Of a stretch of 7,672 nt of DNA, positions 1 to 5,598 are shown one piece after another. Positions within the stretch are counted from its first letter, which is position 1; every line of letters begins with the position of its first letter. A model generated the notes under the pieces. The model saw only the letters and a list, made by a program, of their open reading frames with translations. It did no database searches and had not been told where the DNA came from. The stretch lies in NCBI GenBank assembly GCA_038233815.1, contig JBBSVE010000141.1, positions 1-7,672 of the forward strand, given 5' to 3'. The position numbers were made by a program, and so were the translations under genes. The DNA comes from JBBSVE01 sp038233815 (GTDB taxonomy: Bacteria; Pseudomonadota; Alphaproteobacteria; Rhodobacterales; Rhodobacteraceae).

Positions 1-544
1 AGCCTTCCAGATCGAGATAGTTCGTCGGCTCGTCCAGCAGCAAGAGGTCGGGCTGCGCGAAAAGCACGCCAGCCAACGCCACGCGCATCCGCCAGCCGCC
101 GGAGAAATCCGAACAGGGGCGAAGCTGCGCCTCCGTCTCGAACCCCAGACCCTTCAGGATCGAGGAGGCCCGCGCCTCCGCCGACCAGGCGTCGATGTCG
201 GCAAGCCGCGCCTGCACCTCGGCGAGTCGGTGCGCGTCGGTCGCGGCCTCCGCCTCCGCCCTCAACGACGCGCGCTCCGTGTCGGCGGAAAGCACGGTGT
301 CCAGAAGCGAGGTCGACGACGATGGCACCTCCTGCGCCACCCCCCCGATCTTGGCGCGCGAGGGCAGGGAAATCTCGCCCCCCTCCAGCGCCAGCTCGCC
401 CCGGATCAGCCGGAAGAGCGTGGTCTTGCCGGTCCCGTTGCGCCCCACGAGCCCGACCTTGTGCCCGGCCGGAATGCTGGCGGAGGCGCCCTGAAACAAG
501 GGCCGTCCCTCGACGGAATAAGTGATGTCGCTGATCTTGAGCAT
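1..544 (-). CDS. ABC-F family ATPase, YheS-like (N-terminal part, cut by window edge)
   Basis: The first 181 codons of a soluble, duplicated-ATPase ABC-F protein are present; the rest lies beyond the left edge. ABC-F proteins have no membrane domain. They bind the ribosomal E site and help stalled or difficult translation. The sequence shows Walker A GRNGTGKT at residues 34-41, the signature FSGGWRMR from residue 147, and Walker B LLLLDEP with D171/E172, followed by TNYLD. The region before the signature (IDAWSAEARASSILKGLGF) and the signature itself resemble E. coli YheS, as I remember it, more than EttA, YbiT or Uup. The usual DEPTNHLD motif has Tyr instead of His here. The start at 544 gives the normal short lead-in (MLKISDITYS) before the first strand. 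Only a weak AAGG lies about 8 bases upstream. The gene is divergent from ndk. ABC-F membership is very secure; the YheS subfamily is likely but not proven from half a protein. Confidence 0.93.
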   Translation of the reverse strand, partial: MLKISDITYSVEGRPLFQGASASIPAGHKVGLVGRNGTGKTTLFRLIRGELALEGGEISLPSRAKIGGVAQEVPSSSTSLLDTVLSADTERASLRAEAEAATDAHRLAEVQARLADIDAWSAEARASSILKGLGFETEAQLRPCSDFSGGWRMRVALAGVLFAQPDLLLLDEPTNYLDLEG

Positions 545-580
545 GCCGCACGCCTTGCCCGATGCGCGTCCGGTCGTCAA
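545..580 (-). promoter_or_regulatory. Candidate promoter of the YheS-like gene
   Basis: On the minus strand a TTGACG box (580-575) begins exactly 36 bases before the ATG at 544. At a 17-base spacing the -10 position reads CAAGGC (557-552), a poor match. If this is the promoter, transcription would begin at or very near the start codon. This is inference from -35 similarity and spacing only. Confidence 0.3.
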
Positions 581-589
581 CGCCCTGCG

Positions 590-604
590 GGGCTTTCCAA
601 GCCC
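590..604. repeat. Inverted repeat in the divergent abcF/ndk intergenic region
   Basis: GGGCTT and AAGCCC form a perfect 6-base inverted repeat around a 3-base centre (TCC). It sits midway between the divergent YheS-like gene and ndk, next to the TTGACG box of one and the TGCTAG candidate -10 of the other. It could be an operator or a small hairpin; nothing in the sequence identifies a binding protein. Confidence 0.4.
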
Positions 605-619
605 ATGACCCCATGCTAG
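593..619 (+). promoter_or_regulatory. ndk: Weak candidate promoter of ndk
   Basis: TGCTAG at 614-619 resembles a -10 element of GC-rich alphaproteobacteria, with the poor -35 candidate CTTTCC at 593-598 (spacer 15). The implied leader is about 60 bases. The same TGCTAG string occurs in the candidate promoter before the cysS leader (5584-5589). Low confidence. Confidence 0.22.
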
Positions 620-684
620 CAGGTCCGCGAACCCTCTCCCCGGCGGCCCGTCCACGCGGCTGCGACCAGCAAAGCGAGACCGAT

Positions 685-1107
685 ATGGCCACCGAACGTA
701 CACTTTCCATGATCAAGCCCGACGCCACGAACCGCAACCTCACCGGCAAGATCAACGCCAAGTTCGAGGAGGCGGGCCTCAGGATCGTGGCGTCCAAGCG
801 CATCCACCTCACGCCCGAACAGGCAGGCGCCTTCTACGCCGAACACAAGGAGCGCGGCTTTTACAGCGAACTCTGCGAGTTCATGGCCTCCGCCCCCATC
901 GTGGTGCAGGTGCTCGAAGGCGAGGGTGCGATCGCCAGAAACCGCGAAGTGATGGGCGCCACGAACCCCGCCAATGCCGATGACGGCACGATCCGCAAGG
1001 AATTCGCGTTGTCGGTCGGCGAGAATTCGGTCCACGGCTCCGACAGCCCCGACAGCGCCGCGCGGGAGATCGCGTTCTACTTCTCCGGCCTCGAAATCGT
1101 CGGCTGA
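685..1107 (+). CDS. ndk: Nucleoside diphosphate kinase
   Basis: This cytosolic enzyme transfers the gamma-phosphate of ATP to other (deoxy)nucleoside diphosphates through a phosphohistidine intermediate, and so balances NTP and dNTP pools. The product is 140 residues, the normal length for a bacterial Ndk. The N-terminal strand ERTLSMIKPDA carries the conserved Lys11, and the catalytic loop NSVHGSDS places the phosphorylated His at residue 117, the canonical position. Arg87, Arg104 and Asn114 also fit the nucleotide site. The start at 685 is chosen because MATERTLSMIKPDA is the family's usual N-terminus. An in-frame extension back to 562 adds 41 residues with no family resemblance. The ribosome site is weak (GCGAGAC about 6 bases upstream). 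The gene is monocistronic by appearance: a divergent ABC-F lies upstream and a hairpin directly downstream. Identification is essentially certain. Confidence 0.98.
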   Translation: MATERTLSMIKPDATNRNLTGKINAKFEEAGLRIVASKRIHLTPEQAGAFYAEHKERGFYSELCEFMASAPIVVQVLEGEGAIARNREVMGATNPANADDGTIRKEFALSVGENSVHGSDSPDSAAREIAFYFSGLEIVG

Positions 1108-1113
1108 ATCTTG

Positions 1114-1146
1114 GTTCGGGTGGCTCGGGCCACCCGCTGCCCGAAC
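1114..1146 (+). terminator. Hairpin after ndk, probable transcription terminator
   Basis: Seven bases after the ndk stop there is a stem GGGTGGC / GCCACCC (1118-1124 with 1129-1135, loop TCGG). An overlapping outer pairing GTTCGGG / CCCGAAC (1114-1120 with 1140-1146) can form instead, keeping a 4-pair inner stem (TGGC/GCCA). There is no T-run immediately after it; TTTT occurs only about 15 bases downstream. Termination is therefore likely from position and stem strength, but the intrinsic signal is imperfect. Confidence 0.55.
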
Positions 1147-1252
1147 GCTCTGCCCAACCGTTTTACGCAAGCCCAGGTTGCTCCGCGCCTCGAAGTCTTG
1201 CTTACCCGTCAAAGGCTCGCGACGGATTAACGATGTGGCAATCGCTGACAAA

Positions 1253-1267
1253 TGCCCGTACCGGGCA
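1253..1267. repeat. Inverted repeat TGCCCG-TAC-CGGGCA
   Basis: A perfect 6-base inverted repeat with a 3-base centre lies between ndk and uup, about 100 bases before the candidate uup promoter. It may be an operator, a small hairpin or chance in GC-rich DNA. Confidence 0.4.
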
Positions 1268-1298
1268 AACCCACCATTTCCCCGTCTGAAAATATCCT

Positions 1299-1337
1299 CG
1301 GGGCGGGGTTTGGGGAGGGGCAGACAGCCCCGCCCCG
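1299..1337 (+). repeat. GC hairpin overlapping a four-tract G-quadruplex motif
   Basis: The arms CGGGGCGGGG (1299-1308) and CCCCGCCCCG (1328-1337) are a perfect 10-base inverted repeat. A competing hairpin pairs 1312-1321 with 1327-1336 (9 of 10 pairs, loop AGACA). The same DNA has four GGGG tracts at 1300-1303, 1305-1308, 1312-1315 and 1317-1320 with loops of 1, 3 and 1 base, which matches the strict G-quadruplex pattern. There is no T-run after the plus-strand hairpin, so it is not a textbook terminator in that direction. Confidence 0.7.
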
Positions 1338-1368
1338 TTGCGCGGCGAGAAGCACGTGCCTCCCCCCG

Positions 1369-1398
1369 TTGACGCCGCCCTCCGCGCGTCATACCTGA
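1369..1398 (+). promoter_or_regulatory. uup: Candidate uup promoter, possibly giving a leaderless mRNA
   Basis: TTGACG at 1369-1374 begins exactly 36 bases before the uup ATG. At 15-17 base spacing the -10 candidates are CATACC (1390-1395) or TACCTG (1392-1397), both weak. No AGG, GAG or GGA lies in the 16 bases before the ATG, so a start site at or near the ATG would explain the missing ribosome site. Inference only. Confidence 0.35.
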
Positions 1399-1404
1399 CG
1401 CGCC

Positions 1405-3216
1405 ATGGCACGCGCACCCCTACTCCAGCTCTCCGGCATTTCGCTCACCTTCGGTGGCGATCCCATTTTCGACAGCCTCGATCTGGTCGTCCAACCCGGT
1501 GACCGGGTGGCGCTGGTGGGGCGCAACGGATCGGGGAAATCCACCCTGATGAAGGTCATGGCGGGGCTCGCGGAGCCCGACGCGGGACAGCGCACCGTGC
1601 CACCCGGCATCTCCGTGGGTTACATGGAGCAGGATCCCGACCTCTCCGCCTTTCCCACGCTCGGCGACTACGCGGGTGCCACCTTGCCCGAGGGTGAGGA
1701 CTACAAGGTCGCGATGGTGGCCGAGGGTCTTAAGTTCGATCCCTCCACGCCCACCGCTTCCGCCTCGGGTGGCGAGCGGCGTCGTGCGGCGCTGGCCCGG
1801 CTGATGGCCGAGGCGCCGGATCTTATGCTGCTGGACGAGCCGACCAACCATCTCGACATTCAGGCCATCGGCTGGCTGGAGGAGGAACTATCCTCCACCC
1901 GCACCGCCTTCGTGCTGATCTCCCACGACCGGGCGTTCTTGCGCCGCCTGACGCGCGCCACGCTCTGGATCGACCGGGGTCAGGTGCGGCGGCGCGAACA
2001 GGGCTTCGACGGGTTCGAGGATTGGCGCGAGACGATCTGGGCCGAAGAGGACGACGCTCGCCACAAGCTCGACCGCAAGATCAGGGCCGAGGCAAAATGG
2101 GCCGTCGAAGGTATCTCCGCCAGGCGCAAGCGCAATCAGGGCCGGGTTCGTGCGTTGGCGGCGCTGCGCGAGGAACGCAGCAGCCAGATCCGGCGACAGG
2201 GCGCCGCGGCGCTGGCGCTCGACGCGGGCCCCACGTCGGGCAAGCGTGTGATCGAGGCGAAAGGGCTGACGAAGGCATTCGGCGATATGGTCATCGTCTC
2301 GGGCCTCGATCTGCGCGTGCAGCGCGGCGACCGGGTCGCATTCGTCGGTCCGAACGGGATCGGCAAGACCACGCTCCTGAAACTCCTGATCGGAGAGATG
2401 GCGCCTGACCACGGTACGGTGAAGCTCGGCACAAACCTCGATATCGCGGTCTTCGATCAAACCCGCGCGCAGCTCGACGGCAACGCCACGCTCTGGGACA
2501 ACCTCACCGGCGATCCGGCGATGGCGGTATCGGGGGCGTCGGATCAGGTGATGGTGCGCGGCACGCCGAAGCATGTCGTGGGCTATCTCAAGGATTTCCT
2601 GTTCACCGAGGCGCAGGCCCGCGCCCCGGTGCGCTCGCTTTCCGGCGGAGAAAAGGCGCGGCTCTTGCTGGCGCGGATCATGGCGCGGAACTCGAACCTG
2701 CTGATCCTGGACGAGCCGACCAACGATCTCGACGTGGAGACGCTGGACCTCATGCAGGACGTCATCGGCGACTATGACGGCACCGTGCTCCTCGTCAGCC
2801 ACGACCGCGACTTCATCGACCGGGTCGCCACCTCCACCGTGGCTCTCGAAGGGCAGGGGCGGATCGGCGTGTTCCCGGGCGGCTGGTCCGACTACGTCCG
2901 CCAGCGCGACGTCGGCTGGGCACCGGAGGCGACGTTCCAGGCCAAAGCGACCACCCCCGCCCCGGCGCCCGCGCGAAAAAAGACGGAAGGCCTGACCTTC
3001 TCAGAGCGCAAGCGGCTGGAGACGCTCCCCACGAATATCGCGACGCTGGAGGCGGAGATTGCGCGGCTGTCGGAGTCGTTGGCGGCCGACGGCCTCTATG
3101 CCCGCGAACCGAAGACATTCGCTGCATCCTCCGCGCGTCTGTCGACAGCCCAAGCCCAGCTTCAGACGGCGGAGGCGGACTGGCTCAAACTCGCGGAGCG
3201 TGAAGATGCGTCCTGA
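1405..3216 (+). CDS. uup: ABC-F family ATPase Uup
   Basis: This is a complete 603-residue soluble ABC-F protein. The first ATPase domain has Walker A GRNGSGKS (39-46), signature ASGGE (120-124) and Walker B LMLLDEPTNHLD (140-151). A charged linker rich in Arg/Lys (about 205-270) corresponds to the P-site tRNA-interaction region. The second domain has Walker A GPNGIGKT (315-322), signature LSGGE (412-416), Walker B LLILDEPTNDLD (432-443) and a SHDRDF switch. After an Ala/Pro-rich hinge, residues from about 528 to 603 form the coiled-coil tail typical of Uup, which binds nucleic acid in E. coli Uup. Known roles of Uup are in ribosome quality control and in limiting precise transposon excision and replication-linked recombination. 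Both ATPase sites look intact. The start at 1405 leads straight into the first strand (LLQLSGISLTF). No ribosome site is visible. The following barrel gene has its own leader, so an operon with it is unlikely. Confidence 0.95.
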   Translation: MARAPLLQLSGISLTFGGDPIFDSLDLVVQPGDRVALVGRNGSGKSTLMKVMAGLAEPDAGQRTVPPGISVGYMEQDPDLSAFPTLGDYAGATLPEGEDYKVAMVAEGLKFDPSTPTASASGGERRRAALARLMAEAPDLMLLDEPTNHLDIQAIGWLEEELSSTRTAFVLISHDRAFLRRLTRATLWIDRGQVRRREQGFDGFEDWRETIWAEEDDARHKLDRKIRAEAKWAVEGISARRKRNQGRVRALAALREERSSQIRRQGAAALALDAGPTSGKRVIEAKGLTKAFGDMVIVSGLDLRVQRGDRVAFVGPNGIGKTTLLKLLIGEMAPDHGTVKLGTNLDIAVFDQTRAQLDGNATLWDNLTGDPAMAVSGASDQVMVRGTPKHVVGYLKDFLFTEAQARAPVRSLSGGEKARLLLARIMARNSNLLILDEPTNDLDVETLDLMQDVIGDYDGTVLLVSHDRDFIDRVATSTVALEGQGRIGVFPGGWSDYVRQRDVGWAPEATFQAKATTPAPAPARKKTEGLTFSERKRLETLPTNIATLEAEIARLSESLAADGLYAREPKTFAASSARLSTAQAQLQTAEADWLKLAEREDAS

Positions 3217-3288
3217 CGGATTTCGGCCGGTTCGAGCGCATTCGACGGGCCATCACGCAGCTTTCAGCGCACCGACTGTCATTCCCGT

Positions 3289-3361
3289 TCACATTGTAGT
3301 GATACCCCCCGTGCAACCCGAAGCGGATGCAGTTAACTCATCGGGTATCGGCACGGTTAAC
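3289..3361 (+). promoter_or_regulatory. Leader of the outer-membrane protein gene with operator-like repeats
   Basis: The 178 bases between uup and the barrel gene contain two copies of the palindrome GTTAAC (3332-3337 and 3356-3361), 24 bases apart start to start, and an imperfect dyad TCAC-N6-GTGA at 3289-3302. The GTTAAC spacing does not fit the CtrA pattern TTAA-N7-TTAA. A -10-like TGATAC (3300-3305) is possible, but no convincing -35 lies in front of it. I found no clear terminator for uup here. Confidence 0.3.
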
Positions 3362-3382
3362 AGCCGGACCCGAGGTATACAC

Positions 3383-3387
3383 AGGAG
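3383..3387 (+). promoter_or_regulatory. Ribosome binding site of the barrel gene
   Basis: AGGAG lies 7 bases before the ATG at 3395. It is the clearest Shine-Dalgarno sequence in the window and decides the start against the longer open frame reaching back into uup. Confidence 0.8.
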
Positions 3388-3394
3388 AATACTA

Positions 3395-4063
3395 ATGAAG
3401 ACCATCGCCATTCTGGCCATTGCCAGCGCAGCCGCTGCCCCCGCGTTTGCGGGCGGTCCGGTTATGACCGCCCCCGAGCCGGTCATCGCCACTCCTGTCA
3501 CCGTCTATGCGCCGAGCGCCAACTGGACAGGTTTCTATGCCGGCGCGCACCTCGGTTATGGCCGAGGCATCGCCAAAGTCGACGGTTCCGGCTTCGCCGG
3601 AAATGGCAATGACAACGACGGGGAAAATGACGGCAACAATTTTGCCAACGCTGGCGGCTTCCGTGACCATGGCAACGGTTTCATCGGTGGCATCGATGGC
3701 GGCTACCGTTACGACTTCGGTCAGTTCGTCCTCGGCGGCGAGTTGTCCTACACGGACAGCAACGCCGACTTCGGCGCGAGCGGCAAGTTCCGCGATACGA
3801 CGGATCTGAAACTTGTCGCGGGCTATGACGTCGGCAAGACGCTGATCTATGGCACGGTCGGTCCGTCCTACGGGCGTGCCAAGCTTGACGGCATCGGCTT
3901 CAAGGACAACGGCTACGTCTTCGGCCTCGGCATGGACTATGCGGTCACCGATCGCATCACTGTCGGTGGCGAGTTGCTTCACCGCCAGTATAACAACTTC
4001 GACGGCACCGGCGTCGACGTGAGCGGCACCTCGATCGAAGCGAAAGTCGGCTACCGCTTCTGA
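3395..4063 (+). CDS. Small outer-membrane beta-barrel protein (Omp25/opacity-type porin family)
   Basis: The product is 222 residues. It starts with a Sec signal peptide: a short basic start, a hydrophobic core, and AFA at 17-19, with predicted cleavage before GGP. A Pro-rich mature start (20-42) leads into WTGFYAGAHLGYG, a typical first strand of this barrel class. Alternating hydrophobic strands continue to the C-terminus KVGYRF, whose terminal Phe is the usual BAM recognition signal. Barrels of this kind (OMP_b-brl) give membrane stability or surface contacts; no substrate can be assigned. Residues 63-95, between the first two strands, are an Asn/Asp/Gly-rich surface loop (GNGNDNDGENDGNN). 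The start at 3395 is fixed by a good AGGAG 7 bases upstream and by the signal peptide. The reading frame stays open upstream to 3059 inside uup, by chance. A strong terminator follows, so the gene is probably monocistronic. Confidence 0.88.
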   Translation: MKTIAILAIASAAAAPAFAGGPVMTAPEPVIATPVTVYAPSANWTGFYAGAHLGYGRGIAKVDGSGFAGNGNDNDGENDGNNFANAGGFRDHGNGFIGGIDGGYRYDFGQFVLGGELSYTDSNADFGASGKFRDTTDLKLVAGYDVGKTLIYGTVGPSYGRAKLDGIGFKDNGYVFGLGMDYAVTDRITVGGELLHRQYNNFDGTGVDVSGTSIEAKVGYRF

Positions 4064-4084
4064 TCTGATTGCGGCTTTGGTTTG

Positions 4085-4109
4085 GGGCGGTCCTACGGGG
4101 CCGCCCTTT
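4085..4109 (+). terminator. Rho-independent terminator with UACG tetraloop
   Basis: GGGCGGTCC (4085-4093) pairs with GGGCCGCCC (4098-4106), nine pairs including one T-G wobble. They close a TACG loop, so the RNA has a C(UACG)G tetraloop of the stable UNCG class. TTT follows at 4107-4109. It ends the barrel gene 21 bases after its stop. It lies between convergent genes, but the minus-strand reading lacks a T-run, so it mainly serves the plus strand. Confidence 0.85.
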
Positions 4110-4114
4110 GCATG

Positions 4115-5497
4115 TCATGGCAACAGGCGCTCCACCACGCAGGCGATCTCGCGCACGTCCTCCTCTGTGCAGTCGAACGCGCCGACCTGCACGCGGATCA
4201 CCAGCCGCCCCCGATGACGGGTTTGCGTGAGGTAGATCCGCCCATCCTCGTTGATCCGCACCAAAAGCGCCTCGGTCGCGGCATCCGTGCCCAGCGCAAA
4301 GGTGAAGAGGGAGAGCGACGGCTCCGTCACGATCTCCACCCCCGGCAGGGCCGCCAGCGTGTCGCGGGCCTCTCTGGACCAGGCGACATGGTTGCGGATT
4401 CGCACGCGCAGCCCCTCCAGCCCGTAGGCGCGCAGCACGAACCACAGTTTCAGCGCGCGGAAGCGGCGGCCGAGCGGCACCGTCCATTCGTTGAAGTTGA
4501 CGACCTCCTCGGCCTCCATCGTCTCCAGATAGGTCGGGCGCAGGCCCAGCGTGCGGATTTGCGGCACTGGATCGCGCAGGAATTGGACCGCGCAATCGAA
4601 CTGGACACCGAGCCATTTGTGCGGGTTCACGACGATGCTGTCCGCCCCCTCCACCCCGGCCCAGAGCGCGCGGAACTCCTCGCAGATCATCGCCGACCCG
4701 GCCCATGCGGCATCGACATGGACCGGCAGACCCTCCGCCTTCGCCACGGCGATGCAGGCCCCGATCCGGTCGAACGCGCCGACCGAGGTGCCACCCGCGC
4801 AGAGCACGACACCGCACGGCAGATGCCCGGCCTCCCGGTCGCGGGCGATCAGGCGGGCAAGCTGGTCCGGGTCCATCGAAAGGCCCGCGTCCACCGGCAC
4901 CTTCACGAGGTTGTCCTGCCCGATCCCCGACAGCCGCACCGCCTTGTCGACCGAGGAATGCGTCTCCGCCGACGCATAGAGCCGGAGGCGCGGCTGACCA
5001 GAAAGTCCCGCCGTCAGCCCGGACCAGCTCAGGGCTGCCTCCCGCATCGTGAGCACGGCCAACAGGGTGGCGGTGGTGGCCGAATCGTGGATCGTGCCGC
5101 GCATCCCTTCGGGCAGGCCGAGCGCCTGTCGCAGCCAGTCGACCGCAACCTCCTCCATCTCCGTCGCGGCGGGGGAGGTCTGCCAGAGCATCCCCTGCGC
5201 CCCCATCGCGTTCGCGAGCTGTTCGGCCAGCATCGAGGCCGGCGACGCGTTGGCCGGGAAATAGGCGAAGAAGCGCGGATGCTGCCAGTGGGTCATGCCC
5301 GGCGGGACGATGCGGGCGAAATCGTCGAAGATTGTCTCCACCGCGTCGGCTTCTTCAGGCGCTGCGGTGCCCAGTTGCTGCGCGATGGCGCCGGGGTTGA
5401 GCGCCGCGCGGACCGGACGGTCGCGCAGGGTGGCATGGTAGTCGCGGGCCCAGTCCGCCGCGCGCTTGGACCAGTGGGCAAGGTCGTCGTGGTCCAT
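4115..5497 (-). CDS. PLP-dependent decarboxylase, aromatic-L-amino-acid decarboxylase type (group II)
   Basis: This 460-residue cytosolic fold-type I PLP enzyme belongs to the group II decarboxylases (Pyridoxal_deC), closest in motifs to DOPA/tryptophan/tyrosine decarboxylases. It shows HPRFFAYFPA near the N-terminus, His180 (THSSVDKA) for stacking on the cofactor, Asp262 in HVDAAWAGSA for the pyridine nitrogen, and the Schiff-base Lys294 in NPHKWLGVQFDC. The loop Tyr323 (RPTYLE) comes 29 residues after the Lys, the same spacing as the catalytic Tyr332 after Lys303 in mammalian DOPA decarboxylase. It therefore looks like a true amine-forming decarboxylase. I prefer the ATG at 5497, giving the family-like start MDHDDLAHWSKRAADWARDY, with a G-run about 7 bases upstream. 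An in-frame ATG at 5527 would add 10 unconserved residues. The gene is transcribed towards the barrel gene and away from cysS; no neighbour reveals its substrate. Glutamate or diaminobutyrate decarboxylases are less likely by motif. Confidence 0.9.
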   Translation of the reverse strand: MDHDDLAHWSKRAADWARDYHATLRDRPVRAALNPGAIAQQLGTAAPEEADAVETIFDDFARIVPPGMTHWQHPRFFAYFPANASPASMLAEQLANAMGAQGMLWQTSPAATEMEEVAVDWLRQALGLPEGMRGTIHDSATTATLLAVLTMREAALSWSGLTAGLSGQPRLRLYASAETHSSVDKAVRLSGIGQDNLVKVPVDAGLSMDPDQLARLIARDREAGHLPCGVVLCAGGTSVGAFDRIGACIAVAKAEGLPVHVDAAWAGSAMICEEFRALWAGVEGADSIVVNPHKWLGVQFDCAVQFLRDPVPQIRTLGLRPTYLETMEAEEVVNFNEWTVPLGRRFRALKLWFVLRAYGLEGLRVRIRNHVAWSREARDTLAALPGVEIVTEPSLSLFTFALGTDAATEALLVRINEDGRIYLTQTRHRGRLVIRVQVGAFDCTEEDVREIACVVERLLP

Positions 5498-5521
5498 GTG
5501 CAACCCCCCCAACGGTCCCCG

Positions 5522-5550
5522 CATCATCGCCCATCGCGCGGCATTCGCAA
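5522..5550 (-). promoter_or_regulatory. Weak candidate promoter of the decarboxylase gene
   Basis: On the minus strand TTGCGA (5550-5545) is followed after 17 bases by ATGATG (5527-5522). A start site near 5515 would fit translation from 5497 and would place the alternative ATG at 5527 inside the promoter. Weak motif evidence. Confidence 0.2.
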
Positions 5551-5563
5551 GCCTTATGCCCGC

Positions 5564-5592
5564 TTGGCGCAGACGCCGGGCTGTGCTAGGAA
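5564..5592 (+). promoter_or_regulatory. Candidate promoter of the cysS leader
   Basis: TTGGCG (5564-5569), a 17-base spacer, and TAGGAA (5587-5592) preceded by TGC as an extended -10. The predicted start site is at or a base or two before the ATG of the short leader ORF at 5599. An AGGAAGAG stretch (5588-5595) could instead act as its ribosome site if transcription starts further upstream. Confidence 0.4.
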
Positions 5593-5598
5593 GAGCGC

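Larger units (their letters stand above)
1108..1404. other. Gene-free stretch between ndk and uup
   Basis: I see no credible gene in this 297-base stretch on either strand. It holds the ndk hairpin at its left end, an inverted repeat TGCCCG-TAC-CGGGCA (1253-1267), an AT-richer segment ending in GAAAATATCC (1289-1298), a G-rich/C-rich hairpin block (1299-1337), a GCACGTGC palindrome (1352-1359), and a TTGACG box before uup. From memory, the GAAAATATCC-plus-GC-hairpin layout resembles intergenic elements that recur in Rhodobacterales genomes; this was not checked. Confidence 0.6.

Noticed and set aside
562..684. 41-residue N-terminal extension of Ndk
   Set aside because: Ndk proteins begin with the MATERTL-type strand. 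The extension has no family similarity and covers the probable promoter.
1299..1337. Textbook intrinsic terminator for a plus-strand transcript
   Set aside because: The stem is strong but is followed by GTTGCG with no T-run, and it lies about 190 bases after the ndk stop, beyond another hairpin.
1888..2802. 304-codon minus-strand open frame inside uup
   Set aside because: Antisense shadow of the conserved ABC-F coding frame; no domain, and composition typical of reverse-frame GC-rich DNA.
3332..3361. CtrA binding site formed by the two TTAA boxes
   Set aside because: The TTAA boxes are 24 bases apart start to start, not the 11 required by TTAA-N7-TTAA.
3059..3394. In-frame 112-codon upstream extension of the outer-membrane protein gene into uup
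   Set aside because: The signal peptide and AGGAG site fix the start at 3395. The extension overlaps uup in another frame and would bury the signal sequence.
4400..4540. Possible Tyr-to-Phe change in the decarboxylase catalytic loop, which would suggest an aldehyde synthase
   Set aside because: On counting from the PLP lysine, the catalytic Tyr corresponds to Tyr323 in RPTYLE (29 residues after Lys294, as in mammalian enzyme). The Phe in NFNEW aligns with a later, non-catalytic Tyr.
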